Shown in pieces: positions 7,098 to 14,764 of a DNA stretch of 21,585 bases (the first letter of the stretch is position 1; each line of letters starts with the position of its first letter). A program made the position numbers and the translations under genes. Source of the stretch: an uncultured Pseudomonadota bacterium (GTDB lineage Bacteria; Pseudomonadota; Gammaproteobacteria; Burkholderiales; Rhodocyclaceae); contig CAJAHZ010000179.1 of assembly GCA_903939665.1 (NCBI GenBank), forward strand, positions 1 through 21,585, written 5' to 3'. The notes under the pieces are model-generated. The model was not told where the DNA came from, searched no databases, and saw only the letters and a program-made list of their open reading frames with translations.

Positions 7098-8288
7098 ATG
7101 GAATTACAGGGAAAACGCATTGCCCTCGGCGTCACCGGCGGCATCGCTGCCTATAAGGCTGCCGAACTTGTTCGCCTGCTGATCAAACAGGGAGCCTCGG
7201 TACAGGTGGCGATGACCGAAGCGGCGACGCATTTCGTCACTCCGGTCACCTTTCAGGCACTCTCCGGCAAACCGGTATTCACCGACCAGTGGGACCCGCG
7301 CATCGCCAACAACATGGCGCATATCGACCTCTCGCGTGAAGCTGACGTTCTGCTCGTCGCGCCCGCCTCGGCCGATTTTCTTGCCAAGGTCGCGCACGGG
7401 TTGGCCGACGATCTGCTGACGACGCTCGTACTGGCGCGCGACTGCCCGCTGCTGGTGGCACCCGCGATGAACCGCCAAATGTGGGAAAACCCAGCAACCC
7501 GGCGCAATATCGCCACCCTATGCAATGACGGCGTCACCCTCCTCGGCCCCGGATGCGGCGATCAGGCCTGCGGTGAAAGCGGCCTCGGCCGAATGATCGA
7601 GCCGGAGGAAATCATTGCCGTACTGATCGCACACTTCCAGCCCAAACTGCTCGCCGGCAAACGCGTCCTGATCACGGCCGGCCCGACTTTTGAAGCCATT
7701 GACCCGGTGCGCGGCATCACCAACCTGTCGTCGGGCAAGATGGGCTATGCCATTGCCCGAGCCGCCAGTGAAGCCGGCGCTGAAGTCACCCTTGTTTCCG
7801 GCCCGGTCAGCCTGCCCTGCCCGCACGACGTATCGCGCATCGACGTCAGTAGCGCCCGGCAGATGCGCGATGCGGTGCTGCACCGCGTCGCGAACAGTGA
7901 TGTTTTCGTCGCGGTGGCCGCCGTCGCCGACTACCGCCCGGCGAAACCCGCCGGCCAGAAAATCAAGAAGGATGGCAGTGCGCCAGCGGCGATCGAGCTT
8001 GTGCAAAACCCCGACATCCTTGCCGATGTCGCCGCCCTGCCCAACCCGCCGCTGTGCGTCGGCTTCGCCGCCGAAAGCGAGAAGTTGCAGGAGTACGCGG
8101 AGAAAAAACGGCGCGCCAAGAAAATCCCGCTGATCGTCGGCAATCTGATTCATCAGGGCTTTGGCGGCGACAACAACACCCTGATCCTGTTTGACGACGA
8201 TGGCCAGCATCCGCTGCCGCCCGCCCCGAAAATTGAATTGGCGCGCCAACTTGTGGCGCGCATCGCCATCCTGCTGGAGAAACGCTAA
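7098..8288 (+). CDS. coaBC: Bifunctional phosphopantothenoylcysteine decarboxylase/phosphopantothenate-cysteine ligase
   Basis: The protein has 396 residues, counted from the ATG at 7098, which gives the standard CoaC beginning (MELQGKRIALGVTGGIAAYK); the frame is open further upstream but that part runs against radC. Residues 1-185 are the flavin decarboxylase CoaC: H75 (NMAHIDLS), the PAMNRQMW motif with N125, and C158 in QACGESGLGRM, at the same numbers as in E. coli. Residues 186-396 are the ligase CoaB: TAGPTFEAIDPVRGITNLSS, SGKMGYAIA, AAVADYRP and the KIKK loop. It carries out two consecutive steps of coenzyme A synthesis. The stop overlaps the dut start (TAATG), so the two are translationally coupled. 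No strong ribosome binding site precedes the ATG. Confidence 0.96.
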   Translation: MELQGKRIALGVTGGIAAYKAAELVRLLIKQGASVQVAMTEAATHFVTPVTFQALSGKPVFTDQWDPRIANNMAHIDLSREADVLLVAPASADFLAKVAHGLADDLLTTLVLARDCPLLVAPAMNRQMWENPATRRNIATLCNDGVTLLGPGCGDQACGESGLGRMIEPEEIIAVLIAHFQPKLLAGKRVLITAGPTFEAIDPVRGITNLSSGKMGYAIARAASEAGAEVTLVSGPVSLPCPHDVSRIDVSSARQMRDAVLHRVANSDVFVAVAAVADYRPAKPAGQKIKKDGSAPAAIELVQNPDILADVAALPNPPLCVGFAAESEKLQEYAEKKRRAKKIPLIVGNLIHQGFGGDNNTLILFDDDGQHPLPPAPKIELARQLVARIAILLEKR

Positions 8289-8737
8289 TGCACCGTATCG
8301 ACGTCCGCATCCTCGACCCACGCCTGAAGGACAGCCCGCCACACTACGCCACGCCGGGCTCAGCCGGACTCGATCTGCGCGCTTGTATCGAAGCGCCGCT
8401 CAAGATCCACCCCGGCGACACCATGCTGATCCCGACCGGGATCGCCATTCACCTTGCCGATCCCGGCCTCGCCGCGATGATCCTGCCGCGCTCGGGGCTT
8501 GGCCACAAACACGGCATCGTGCTCGGCAATCTGGTCGGCCTGATCGACTCGGACTACCAGGGCGAAATCATGGTATCGACCTGGAATCGCGGCAAGGAAA
8601 CCTTCACGCTCAACCCGCTCGACCGGCTGGCACAACTGGTGGTCGTTCCGGTACTGCAGGTGGCCTTCAACGTAGTCGACGAATTTGACACCAGCACGCG
8701 CGGTGAAGGCGGTTTCGGGAGCACCGGCAAGGCCTGA
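8288..8737 (+). CDS. dut: dUTP diphosphatase
   Basis: The protein has 149 residues and shows all five trimeric dUTPase motifs in order: GSAGLDLRA, PRSGLGHKHGIVLGN, GLIDSDYQGEI, RLAQLVVVPV and RGEGGFGSTGKA. It hydrolyses dUTP to dUMP, which keeps uracil out of DNA and feeds thymidylate synthesis. It overlaps coaBC by one base (TAATG); the coaBC-dut order is common in proteobacteria. It ends 12 bases before the stop of the convergent dsbB gene, and no clear terminator is visible there. Confidence 0.97.
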   Translation: MHRIDVRILDPRLKDSPPHYATPGSAGLDLRACIEAPLKIHPGDTMLIPTGIAIHLADPGLAAMILPRSGLGHKHGIVLGNLVGLIDSDYQGEIMVSTWNRGKETFTLNPLDRLAQLVVVPVLQVAFNVVDEFDTSTRGEGGFGSTGKA

Positions 8738-8749
8738 AGACCGCCTGGC

Positions 8750-9262
8750 TCAGCCCCGACGATGCCAGCCGACCCAGACACCGGCCAGCAAAAATGACGA
8801 AAAGCAGGGAATCGACCAATTGGCCATGGTCAAGCCGAGGATGTAATCCTTGCTCGTGCAAAATCCGGTAGCCATGAACATGAACTGCCACTGCACGCCA
8901 AGCCAATCAACCAGTTGCTCAATCAGGTTCGGTTCGCCAAAACCGCATTGCGTCGCGGCCTCGGGATAAAGCTGTATCCAGCTCTGATAAACCGCCGTCG
9001 CGATGCCACCGGCTGAAATCATGCCAATTAACGCCCCCCAGACACGGCGAACGCCAGGAGCCAGGACGCCAAGCAGGGCGACCGCCGCAACAGCCAGATA
9101 GAGCACGCGCTGAAAAATGCACAAAGGGCACGGATTGAGGCGCATCAATTCGCCAATCACCAGCCCGCTCCCGACCAGCCCGAGCGAGCCAAGGGCAATC
9201 GCCAAAAACCCGGCGCGCACCGACAGGCACTGCAAAAACTCCTTAATATTCAACCAGCGCAT
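8750..9262 (-). CDS. dsbB: Disulfide bond formation protein B
   Basis: The protein has 170 residues with four membrane segments. The first periplasmic loop has C45-P-L-C48 (NPCPLCIFQR) and the second has C106 (TQCGFGEP) and C135 (GFCTSKD), the two cysteine pairs that pass electrons from DsbA to quinone. The start at 9262 gives normal family length and is preceded by GAGG; a longer in-frame start at 9325 would add a polar, cysteine-rich stretch not typical of DsbB. It is divergent from the rstA-like gene and convergent with dut. A TAGAAT -10 hexamer sits at 9299-9294, 31 bases before the ATG. Confidence 0.94.
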   Translation of the reverse strand: MRWLNIKEFLQCLSVRAGFLAIALGSLGLVGSGLVIGELMRLNPCPLCIFQRVLYLAVAAVALLGVLAPGVRRVWGALIGMISAGGIATAVYQSWIQLYPEAATQCGFGEPNLIEQLVDWLGVQWQFMFMATGFCTSKDYILGLTMANWSIPCFSSFLLAGVWVGWHRRG

Positions 9263-9293
9263 AGCGGCACAACCTCGACAATTCAAGCGCTGG

Positions 9294-9299
9294 ATTCTA
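9294..9299 (-). promoter_or_regulatory. Probable -10 box for dsbB
   Basis: TAGAAT on the minus strand ends 31 bases before the dsbB ATG, a distance like that seen for coaBC, radC and the dedA-type gene. No convincing -35 box is present at 16-18 bases. Confidence 0.4.
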
Positions 9300-9374
9300 A
9301 GGCAATTGCCACTGCGTCTGCGCAATCTGCCAAACGATTTTTCCGAAGGCGTTTATCCCGCGCGCTCAACCAGC

Positions 9375-9389
9375 TATGATTGCGCCATG
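9375..9389 (+). promoter_or_regulatory. -10 box placed for a leaderless rstA-like transcript
   Basis: TATGAT (9375-9380) ends six bases before the ATG at 9387, so a normal transcription start would fall on the start codon itself. No Shine-Dalgarno sequence lies near. The mutL start has the same arrangement. Confidence 0.45.
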
Positions 9390-10103
9390 ACAATACGCAT
9401 CCTGCTGGTCGAGGACGATGATCGCCTCGCCGAATTAACCGCCGAATATCTGCGCAAGAACGATTTTGAGGTAAGCATTGAGGTGCGCGGCGATACCGCC
9501 GAAGCACGCATTCTCAGCGACCGGCCCGACCTCGTCATTCTCGACGTCATGCTGCCGGGCAAGGACGGATTTGAAGTCTGCCGTGCAGTTCGCCCGCTCT
9601 ACGCCGGCGTGATTCTCATGCTTACCGCACGCGATGAAGACTTCGACCAGATTCTTGGCCTCGAACTGGGTGCCGACGACTACATTTCCAAACCGGTGCA
9701 GCCGCGTCTTCTGCTCGCCCGCATCAAGGCATTGTTGCGCCGCACGCCCGGCAGTGCTGAAAGCGCTGCGGATGGCGATGAGACCGAGCGCGCCGAACTC
9801 GCTTTTGGCAGCTTCCGCATCAGCCAGGCGACCCGAAGCGCTCACTTGGGCGCCGAGGCCATCGATCTGACGACAGCCGAATTTGATTTGCTCTGGCTGC
9901 TGGCCCAACACGCCGGCAACATTCTCTCGCGCGACGATCTGCTGCAGCAGCTTCGCGGCATCGGCTTCGACGGGCTGGATCGCTCGATTGACGCCCGCAT
10001 CTCGCGTTTGCGCAGAAAGCTCGGCGACGACCCGGAGAACCCCACCCGCATCAAAACCGTGCGCGGCAAAGGCTACCTGTTCAGCAAACATGACTGGCAA
10101 TAA
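9387..10103 (+). CDS. OmpR-family response regulator, RstA-like
   Basis: The protein has 238 residues. The receiver domain (1-118) has the acidic cluster E9-D10-D11, phosphoacceptor D53 (VILDVMLPGKDG), T80 and K102 (DDYISKP). The winged-helix DNA-binding domain (about 140-235) ends in DARISRLRRKLGDDPENP and KTVRGKGYLF, typical of OmpR/PhoB proteins. Details such as VEVRGDTAE and LDVMLPGKDG are closest, from memory, to enterobacterial RstA. The ATG at 9387 is chosen because it begins the receiver exactly (MTIRILLVEDD). It overlaps the kinase gene by 14 bases, so the two form one two-component operon. The target genes are unknown. Confidence 0.93.
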   Translation: MTIRILLVEDDDRLAELTAEYLRKNDFEVSIEVRGDTAEARILSDRPDLVILDVMLPGKDGFEVCRAVRPLYAGVILMLTARDEDFDQILGLELGADDYISKPVQPRLLLARIKALLRRTPGSAESAADGDETERAELAFGSFRISQATRSAHLGAEAIDLTTAEFDLLWLLAQHAGNILSRDDLLQQLRGIGFDGLDRSIDARISRLRRKLGDDPENPTRIKTVRGKGYLFSKHDWQ

Positions 10104-11502
10104 CGGCAACAACAAGTTGCTCGCCATCCTCGGTCGCTACAAGCCGGCGCCCTGGCGCGGGCGTTACAGCCTGTCGCGGCTATTCTTCAATTTTTACCTG
10201 CTGGTAATGGGCTCCTTTGTCGCCGTCGCAATTTTTGCCGACTTCGTCATTTCGACGGCCGTCAAAGGCATCACGGATGACTACACCAGCCGCTTCATGC
10301 GCGGAACGATCGTTCTGATCGAGGACGAACTGTTTCGCCGGCCGCGCTCGGAATGGCCGAAAACCATCAAGGCGCTTGACGACAAGTTTGCCTACAAGCT
10401 CGAAATCCTCGAACGCTGGACGCTCAAACTGCCCAAAAAGCAGGCCGAGAAGCTCGATTCCGGCGAACTGGCGATCGACGCGGAAGGCGACGTTCTCTAC
10501 CACCGCTTGAAGCAGACTTCGCAAATCCTCGCCGTTGGCCCGCTATCGCCCGACAACAACCCTGAATACCAGCGCGGCATGCCGCTCGAGTTGCGCATCC
10601 GCCTGCTGACCTGGAGCCTGATCGGTTTCTGTCTGGCCATTGCGGTCTGGCTCTGGGTGCGCCCTGTCTGGCGCGATCTGGAAGCCATGCGCCAGACCGC
10701 ACGAGCACTCGGCGAAGGACAGTTTGAAGCACGCGCCCCCGCGGCACGCAGCCGCGCCTTCGAACTTCTGGCCGAAACGCTGAACGGCATGGCCGAACGC
10801 ATCCAGCGCCTGATCGCCACGCAAAGGGAACTCTCCAGCGCCATCTCGCACGAACTGCGCACACCGATTGCGCGCATGCGTTTTGCGCTCGAAATGCTGG
10901 CCGAAACCGACGAACGAAGCGAACGCGAACGGCTATGGCAAATGATGGAAGCCGACCTTGATGAACTCGACAGCCTGATCGACTCCAGCCTCACCTATGC
11001 CCGCTTCGAGCGAGAACAACCCGATCTGCACCTGACGCCGGTCGAACTCCTCCCCTGGCTGGAAGAAGAAGTCGAGTCCGCACGCATCCTCGGCCGCTCG
11101 CTTGAATTGAGCGTCGACTGCGCCAACCTGCCGGCATCACAACGCGTTGAGCTTGATCGAAAAAGCATGCCCTACGCGGTAAAAAACCTGCTGCGCAATG
11201 CCATCAAATATGCCAAGGCACGCATCGTGGTTAGCGCAGAAGTTTCCGGCGACAAGATCCTGCTGCATGTCGATGACGATGGAATAGGCATACCGCCTGA
11301 AGAACGCGAACGCGTCTTCTCCGCCTTCACGCGTCTGGACCGCTCGCGCGATCGTGCTACCGGCGGCTACGGCCTCGGCTTGGCGATCGCCCGCCTGGTT
11401 CTCGAACAACATGGCGGCAGCGCCATCGCGGACCAATCGCCGCTCGGCGGCGCGCGCTTCACACTGACCTGGCCATTGTTACAAACCGTCACCAAAACCT
11501 GA
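10090..11502 (+). CDS. Membrane sensor histidine kinase, RstB-like
   Basis: The protein has 470 residues. One membrane segment (about 35-57) and a second (about 173-190) flank a periplasmic sensor of about 115 residues containing SEWPKTIKALDDKF and LAVGPL, a layout and wording like RstB. A HAMP linker follows, then the phosphoacceptor helix with H254 (SAISHELRTPIARMRF), the N box (KNLLRNAIKYAK), the G1 box (DDDGIGIPPEER) and the G2 box (GGYGLGLAIARLV). It phosphorylates the regulator encoded just upstream, whose stop it overlaps by 14 bases. The signal is not known; E. coli RstB responds within the PhoP/acid-magnesium network, but that need not hold here. Confidence 0.93.
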   Translation: MTGNNGNNKLLAILGRYKPAPWRGRYSLSRLFFNFYLLVMGSFVAVAIFADFVISTAVKGITDDYTSRFMRGTIVLIEDELFRRPRSEWPKTIKALDDKFAYKLEILERWTLKLPKKQAEKLDSGELAIDAEGDVLYHRLKQTSQILAVGPLSPDNNPEYQRGMPLELRIRLLTWSLIGFCLAIAVWLWVRPVWRDLEAMRQTARALGEGQFEARAPAARSRAFELLAETLNGMAERIQRLIATQRELSSAISHELRTPIARMRFALEMLAETDERSERERLWQMMEADLDELDSLIDSSLTYARFEREQPDLHLTPVELLPWLEEEVESARILGRSLELSVDCANLPASQRVELDRKSMPYAVKNLLRNAIKYAKARIVVSAEVSGDKILLHVDDDGIGIPPEERERVFSAFTRLDRSRDRATGGYGLGLAIARLVLEQHGGSAIADQSPLGGARFTLTWPLLQTVTKT

Positions 11503-11553
11503 CGCAAGCACTGCAGACGCATTGCCGCCATCAAACTATCATCGCTGCACAGG

Positions 11554-11745
11554 ATGACCACAACGATGGAACAAAATCAAATGAATGAATTCAATCAGAT
11601 CCGCGAGCAATTTCTCGCCGACACCCGCCAACATTTCTTCGCTGACGACGCGTCAATCAGCAAGACACTTTCCGCCACCCGCCAGAACAACAACCCATGC
11701 CGCTGCAGCACACATCAACAACGCTGCGGAAGTATCGGCGCTTGA
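11554..11745 (+). pseudogene. Small reading frame with DUF883/ElaB-like beginning, possibly frameshifted
   Basis: The 63-residue frame begins MTTTMEQNQMNEFNQIREQF and continues LADTRQHFFADDASISKTLS, which resembles the start of DUF883/ElaB-type small ribosome- or membrane-associated proteins (from memory, weak). After about residue 45 it turns into a cysteine-rich, unlikely tail (NPCRCSTHQQRCG) and stops. A neighbouring frame over 11680-11770 reads HAAAAHINNAAEVSALEQ, which looks more like a helical continuation. This points to a frameshift, real or from sequencing. A weak ribosome binding site (AGGA) lies just upstream. It may instead be noise between the two-component operon and the next small frame. 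Confidence 0.3.
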
Positions 11746-11939
11746 ACAGCATGGCAGCCAGCCCAGCAAGCTTTCCGGTCGGTGAAGCAGTTGGAATCTT
11801 TGTCGGAATTGTCGCCTGGGATCTGCTTGCTGAAGGCAGGATGGAGATCATCAAGGCGCTTGCCATTGCCGTGCCGTGCTCTCTGGTCTGGTATGGCGCG
11901 CGCTGCTGGCTGGCGCAGCGACGCAACAAACAGCCTTAA
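11697..11939 (+). CDS. Small hypothetical membrane protein
   Basis: The frame gives 80 residues from the ATG at 11697, or 62 from the ATG at 11751, which is the more natural start because the first 18 residues look like random basic sequence. The core (SFPVGEAVGIFVGIVAWDL, then a second hydrophobic stretch IIKALAIAVPCSLVWYGARC) predicts two short membrane helices with a basic C-terminal tail (AQRRNKQP). I do not recognise the family. It ends 12 bases before a strong intrinsic terminator, which supports its being transcribed. It overlaps the preceding small frame in another phase, so the two may be pieces of one damaged gene. Confidence 0.5.
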   Translation: MPLQHTSTTLRKYRRLNSMAASPASFPVGEAVGIFVGIVAWDLLAEGRMEIIKALAIAVPCSLVWYGARCWLAQRRNKQP

Positions 11940-11951
11940 TCTACCCCTTGG

Positions 11952-11977
11952 AACCCGCGCATCGTGCGGGTTTTTTT
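11952..11977 (+). terminator. Intrinsic terminator after the small membrane protein gene
   Basis: A 9-bp stem (11952-11960 with 11964-11972, one G-U pair, 3-base loop) runs into seven Ts (11971-11977). It ends the rstA/rstB-like and small-frame transcripts. Confidence 0.88.
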
Positions 11978-12034
11978 GCTGTGAAACGCCTTGCCATAGT
12001 TACACATCGTCACCCAAACGCCGCACACGCGCAA

Positions 12035-12063
12035 CAGACACGCAGAACCTCCCCGCCTAGAAT
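12035..12063 (+). promoter_or_regulatory. Promoter of the small-RNA candidate
   Basis: CAGACA (12035-12040, four of six matches to the -35 consensus) and TAGAAT (12058-12063) are exactly 17 bases apart. Transcription would start near 12070, right where the first hairpin begins. No coding frame follows. Confidence 0.5.
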
Positions 12064-12069
12064 GGAATT

Positions 12070-12172
12070 GTTGCTTCAGCGTTCCCCCGCTAGCAATGTT
12101 TGACCCTCCCTGATACCCATCTCCAACGGTGGGTTTTGAATCCCGCGCCGTAACCGGTGCGGGATTTTTTTT
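12070..12172 (+). ncRNA. Candidate small regulatory RNA, about 100 bases
   Basis: Between two plus-strand terminators lies a segment with its own promoter and three hairpins. Hairpin 1 (12071-12096) has arms TTGCT/AGCAA and AGCG/CGCT around a TTCCCC loop. A single-stranded stretch with CCCTCCC (12104-12110) follows; it is complementary to Shine-Dalgarno sequences. Hairpin 2 (12115-12134) has arms CCCATC/GGTGGG and is followed by four Ts. Hairpin 3 is the strong terminator at 12139-12172. I do not recognise a known RNA family (6S and tmRNA do not fit). C-rich unpaired segments are typical of regulatory RNAs that block translation starts, so that role is plausible but unproven. Confidence 0.5.
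12139..12172 (+). terminator. Strong intrinsic terminator
   Basis: A 12-bp stem (12139-12150 with 12155-12166, one G-T pair) with a 4-base loop is followed by a run of Ts to 12172. On the minus strand no T-run follows, so it serves plus-strand transcription. No plus-strand gene lies between this and the terminator at 11952-11977, which is why a separate RNA is proposed. Confidence 0.88.
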
Positions 12173-12209
12173 CGTACCTTCTCTTCGTTTGTTCTGTTTT
12201 CGCCAACCA

Positions 12210-13511
12210 CTACTTCACGGGAGCAGCTTCGGAAAGCATTCGAACCTCGCGTTGCGGAAAAGGAATTTCTATTTCGTTCTCTCGGAAAGCGCGCCAGATG
12301 GCGAGACTGATATCCGAACGCACGCCGCCCGTACCTTCGTGCGGATCAGCAATCCAGAAGCCGAGTTCGAGATCAACCCCGTTGTCGGCAAAGGCCATGA
12401 TCAAGGTCTTTGGCTCCGGATCAGCCAGCACCCTCGGCTGCGCCCGCGCAATCTCTTCCATCAGGCACATCGCCTTTTCAAGATCACTGCTGTAGCCGAC
12501 CTGCACCGGCACCACGACACGCACGCGGGTATCCGTGAAAGACTGATTGCGGACGATGTTGGAGACTAGATACTCGTTGGGAATGATCACATCCGTCCCG
12601 CCCATCGTGCGCAGCACGGTATAGCGCGTGGTGATCTGCGTGACCACGCCGGAAGTCGTCGCATCGACGGCGACCACGTTACCGATTCGAATCGAGCGGT
12701 CGAGCAAAATGATGAAGCCACTGACGTAATTGCTGGCAATCTTCTGCAAACCAAAGCCGAGGCCAACGGCCAACGCACCCCCGAATACCGACAAGGCCGT
12801 AATATCGATGCCAACCATCGACAGGCTGAGCAGCAGGGCAAGCACCGAAAGGATCGCCTTGGCCAGACGCCCGATCACCACGCGCACACTGGAATCAAGC
12901 TGCTCGGCAGCCATCAGGCGGGTTTCGATCAGGCCGGCCACCCACAGCGCAATGAGCACGGTGGCAAAAACCGTCACGATGCCGTTCAGCAGCATCCACA
13001 AATCGAGCTTCTGCTTACCGACGTGAAAATTTACCTGCTCCAGCATCTCGATCAGGGGATCTGAAAAACCGGTGATATAAAGCGCCAGACAGAGCCAGAT
13101 GCCAAACGCGACAAAGCGTTCGGAAGCCGCCAACCAGCCGCTCGGCGAGAAAGCGCGGCGCAGCACGTAAAGCGTTGCGCGCACCAGCGCCAGCGACAGG
13201 AGCAGGGGGACGGCAAGCTCCAGCAGGCTGACATGGCTCCAGTTGCCGTACTTCAGGAGCTTGCGCAGAACCAGCACAAAAACCAGCGATAGCAGGGGAA
13301 AGGCCACCCGTTTCAGGCTGTCCGCACCAAACGCCTGCAAGGCGCTGCGATCGACCGACGGATGCGCCTTGTTGTGCTGGCGCAGACAGCGAGCGCCCCA
13401 CCAGCCGAGTCCGAGGCTCAGGCAAAGGGCTAGCGCCTGCCAGAGAAAATCCCCCTGTTGAATATCGCGCCAGAGATCATGCAGCAGCGCGAACATCTGC
13501 TTCTCGTTCAT
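12210..13511 (-). CDS. MscS-family mechanosensitive ion channel
   Basis: The protein has 433 residues with about seven hydrophobic segments (near 24-40, 67-84, 96-117, 133-148, 171-195, 213-234, 240-256). The last is the glycine/alanine-rich pore helix of MscS (SVFGGALAVGLGFGLQKIAS), followed by the conserved NYVSGFIILLDRSIRIGNVV entry to the cytoplasmic beta domain, RTMGGTDVIIPNEYLVSN, and the C-terminal alpha/beta cage. It opens under membrane tension during osmotic downshock. It is larger than E. coli MscS (286 residues) because of the extra N-terminal helices. Its ATG overlaps the stop of the upstream methyltransferase gene (ATGA), and it is the last gene of the six-gene cluster. No obvious minus-strand terminator follows. 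Confidence 0.94.
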   Translation of the reverse strand: MNEKQMFALLHDLWRDIQQGDFLWQALALCLSLGLGWWGARCLRQHNKAHPSVDRSALQAFGADSLKRVAFPLLSLVFVLVLRKLLKYGNWSHVSLLELAVPLLLSLALVRATLYVLRRAFSPSGWLAASERFVAFGIWLCLALYITGFSDPLIEMLEQVNFHVGKQKLDLWMLLNGIVTVFATVLIALWVAGLIETRLMAAEQLDSSVRVVIGRLAKAILSVLALLLSLSMVGIDITALSVFGGALAVGLGFGLQKIASNYVSGFIILLDRSIRIGNVVAVDATTSGVVTQITTRYTVLRTMGGTDVIIPNEYLVSNIVRNQSFTDTRVRVVVPVQVGYSSDLEKAMCLMEEIARAQPRVLADPEPKTLIMAFADNGVDLELGFWIADPHEGTGGVRSDISLAIWRAFRENEIEIPFPQREVRMLSEAAPVK

Positions 13512-14764
13512 TGCCGCTCCATCACCGCCGCAAAGAAGCCATCGGTCCCATGCCGGTGCGGCAGCAGGCGCAGGCGCTCACCACACTCGATGGCAATGTC
13601 CTGCTTGCGCAGCACATCTTCAGCCGACAGGGCGACGAACTCCGGATGTTTTTCCAGGAAGCCGGCGACGACGGCCTCGTTTTCCGCGTCGAGCAGGCTG
13701 CACGTCGCGTAAACAAGGCGTCCGCCCTTTTTAACCAGGCCGGAGGCCGAGTGAAGAATTGCGCTTTGCTTGACGTTCAACTCCGCCACCGCCTCGGGCG
13801 TTTGCCGCCACTTCAGGTCCGGATTACGGCGCAAGGTACCCAAGCCGGAACACGGCGCATCAACCAGCACGCGATCCAGCTTGCCGGCCAGCCGCTTGAT
13901 CTTGATGTCGTTCTCGGACTCGATACGCACCGGGTGCACGTTCGACAAGCCTGAGCGCGCCAGACGCGGCTTCAGCTTGGCCAGCCGCTTTTCGGCCACA
14001 TCAAACGCATAGAGCCGCCCCTGCGAGCGCATCAGGGCGCCCAGCAGCAGCGTCTTGCCGCCAGCGCCGGCGCAAAAATCGGCGACCATTTCGCCACGCT
14101 TTGGCTGCAACAGGAAGCCGAGCAGTTGGCTGCCTTCGTCCTGCACTTCAATCCGGCCATCGATGAACAGGGGATATTTAGAAAGCGCCGGTTTGCCCGC
14201 CAGACGGATGCCGATCGGCGAATAGGGGCACGCCTCGGCGGCCAGACCATCGGCCAGCAGACGCGCCAGCACGTCCTTGCGCTCGGCTTTGAGCAGATTG
14301 ACGCGCAGATCGAGCGGTGCCGACTGATTGAGCCCGGCCGCCAAAGGCTCCAGTTCCGCCGCGCCAAACTGCGCGGCGAGCGCCTCATAGAGCCAGTCCG
14401 GCAAATCGCAGCGCACTGCCGGCGGCAGATCTTCCAGCTTGATCGCCTTGGCCTGCGCCAGCCATTTACCCTCGACCTCATTCAAAACGACATCGAGCTC
14501 GCGCCGGTTCAAGCCCTGAATGCAAGCGAGTGTGGCAAGCAGCAGGCGCCGCGAGGTGACGTCGTCGCCGCAACGCGCAGACAGCGAACGCTTGCGACGC
14601 AGCACGGTGAATACCGTTTCAGCGACAAACCCGCGGTCGGCGTGCCCCAACTCGCGATGCTGGCGGAAATAGCGCGAAACCACCAGATCGGCAGGAAAAG
14701 TGGAGCGCAGCAACTCAGAGAGCGCGGCTTCGGTATGGGCAAACAGGGCGGGGGTGAAGCGCAT
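13508..14764 (-). CDS. RsmB/NOP-family RNA cytosine-5 methyltransferase
   Basis: The protein has 418 residues. The N-terminal 150 residues are a NusB-like helical region (ADRGFVAETVFTVLRRKRSL). The S-adenosylmethionine fold starts at DFCAGAGGKTLL (229-240), continues with FDVAEKRL, and carries the two family cysteines C305 (DAPCSGLGTLRRNPDLKW) and C355 (YATCSLLDAENE), the latter being the catalytic nucleophile position in this family. It therefore methylates cytosine-5 in RNA, probably 16S rRNA. It is not next to fmt, the usual neighbour of true rsmB, so I do not assign that symbol; it may be a paralogue with another target. It overlaps the mscS-type gene by 4 bases and the DUF3108 gene by 1 base. 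Confidence 0.9.
   Translation of the reverse strand: MRFTPALFAHTEAALSELLRSTFPADLVVSRYFRQHRELGHADRGFVAETVFTVLRRKRSLSARCGDDVTSRRLLLATLACIQGLNRRELDVVLNEVEGKWLAQAKAIKLEDLPPAVRCDLPDWLYEALAAQFGAAELEPLAAGLNQSAPLDLRVNLLKAERKDVLARLLADGLAAEACPYSPIGIRLAGKPALSKYPLFIDGRIEVQDEGSQLLGFLLQPKRGEMVADFCAGAGGKTLLLGALMRSQGRLYAFDVAEKRLAKLKPRLARSGLSNVHPVRIESENDIKIKRLAGKLDRVLVDAPCSGLGTLRRNPDLKWRQTPEAVAELNVKQSAILHSASGLVKKGGRLVYATCSLLDAENEAVVAGFLEKHPEFVALSAEDVLRKQDIAIECGERLRLLPHRHGTDGFFAAVMERQ

Noticed and set aside
11978..12138. 6S RNA or tmRNA as the identity of the non-coding segment
   Set aside because: It is too short and lacks the long central-bubble duplex of 6S RNA and the tRNA-like ends of tmRNA.
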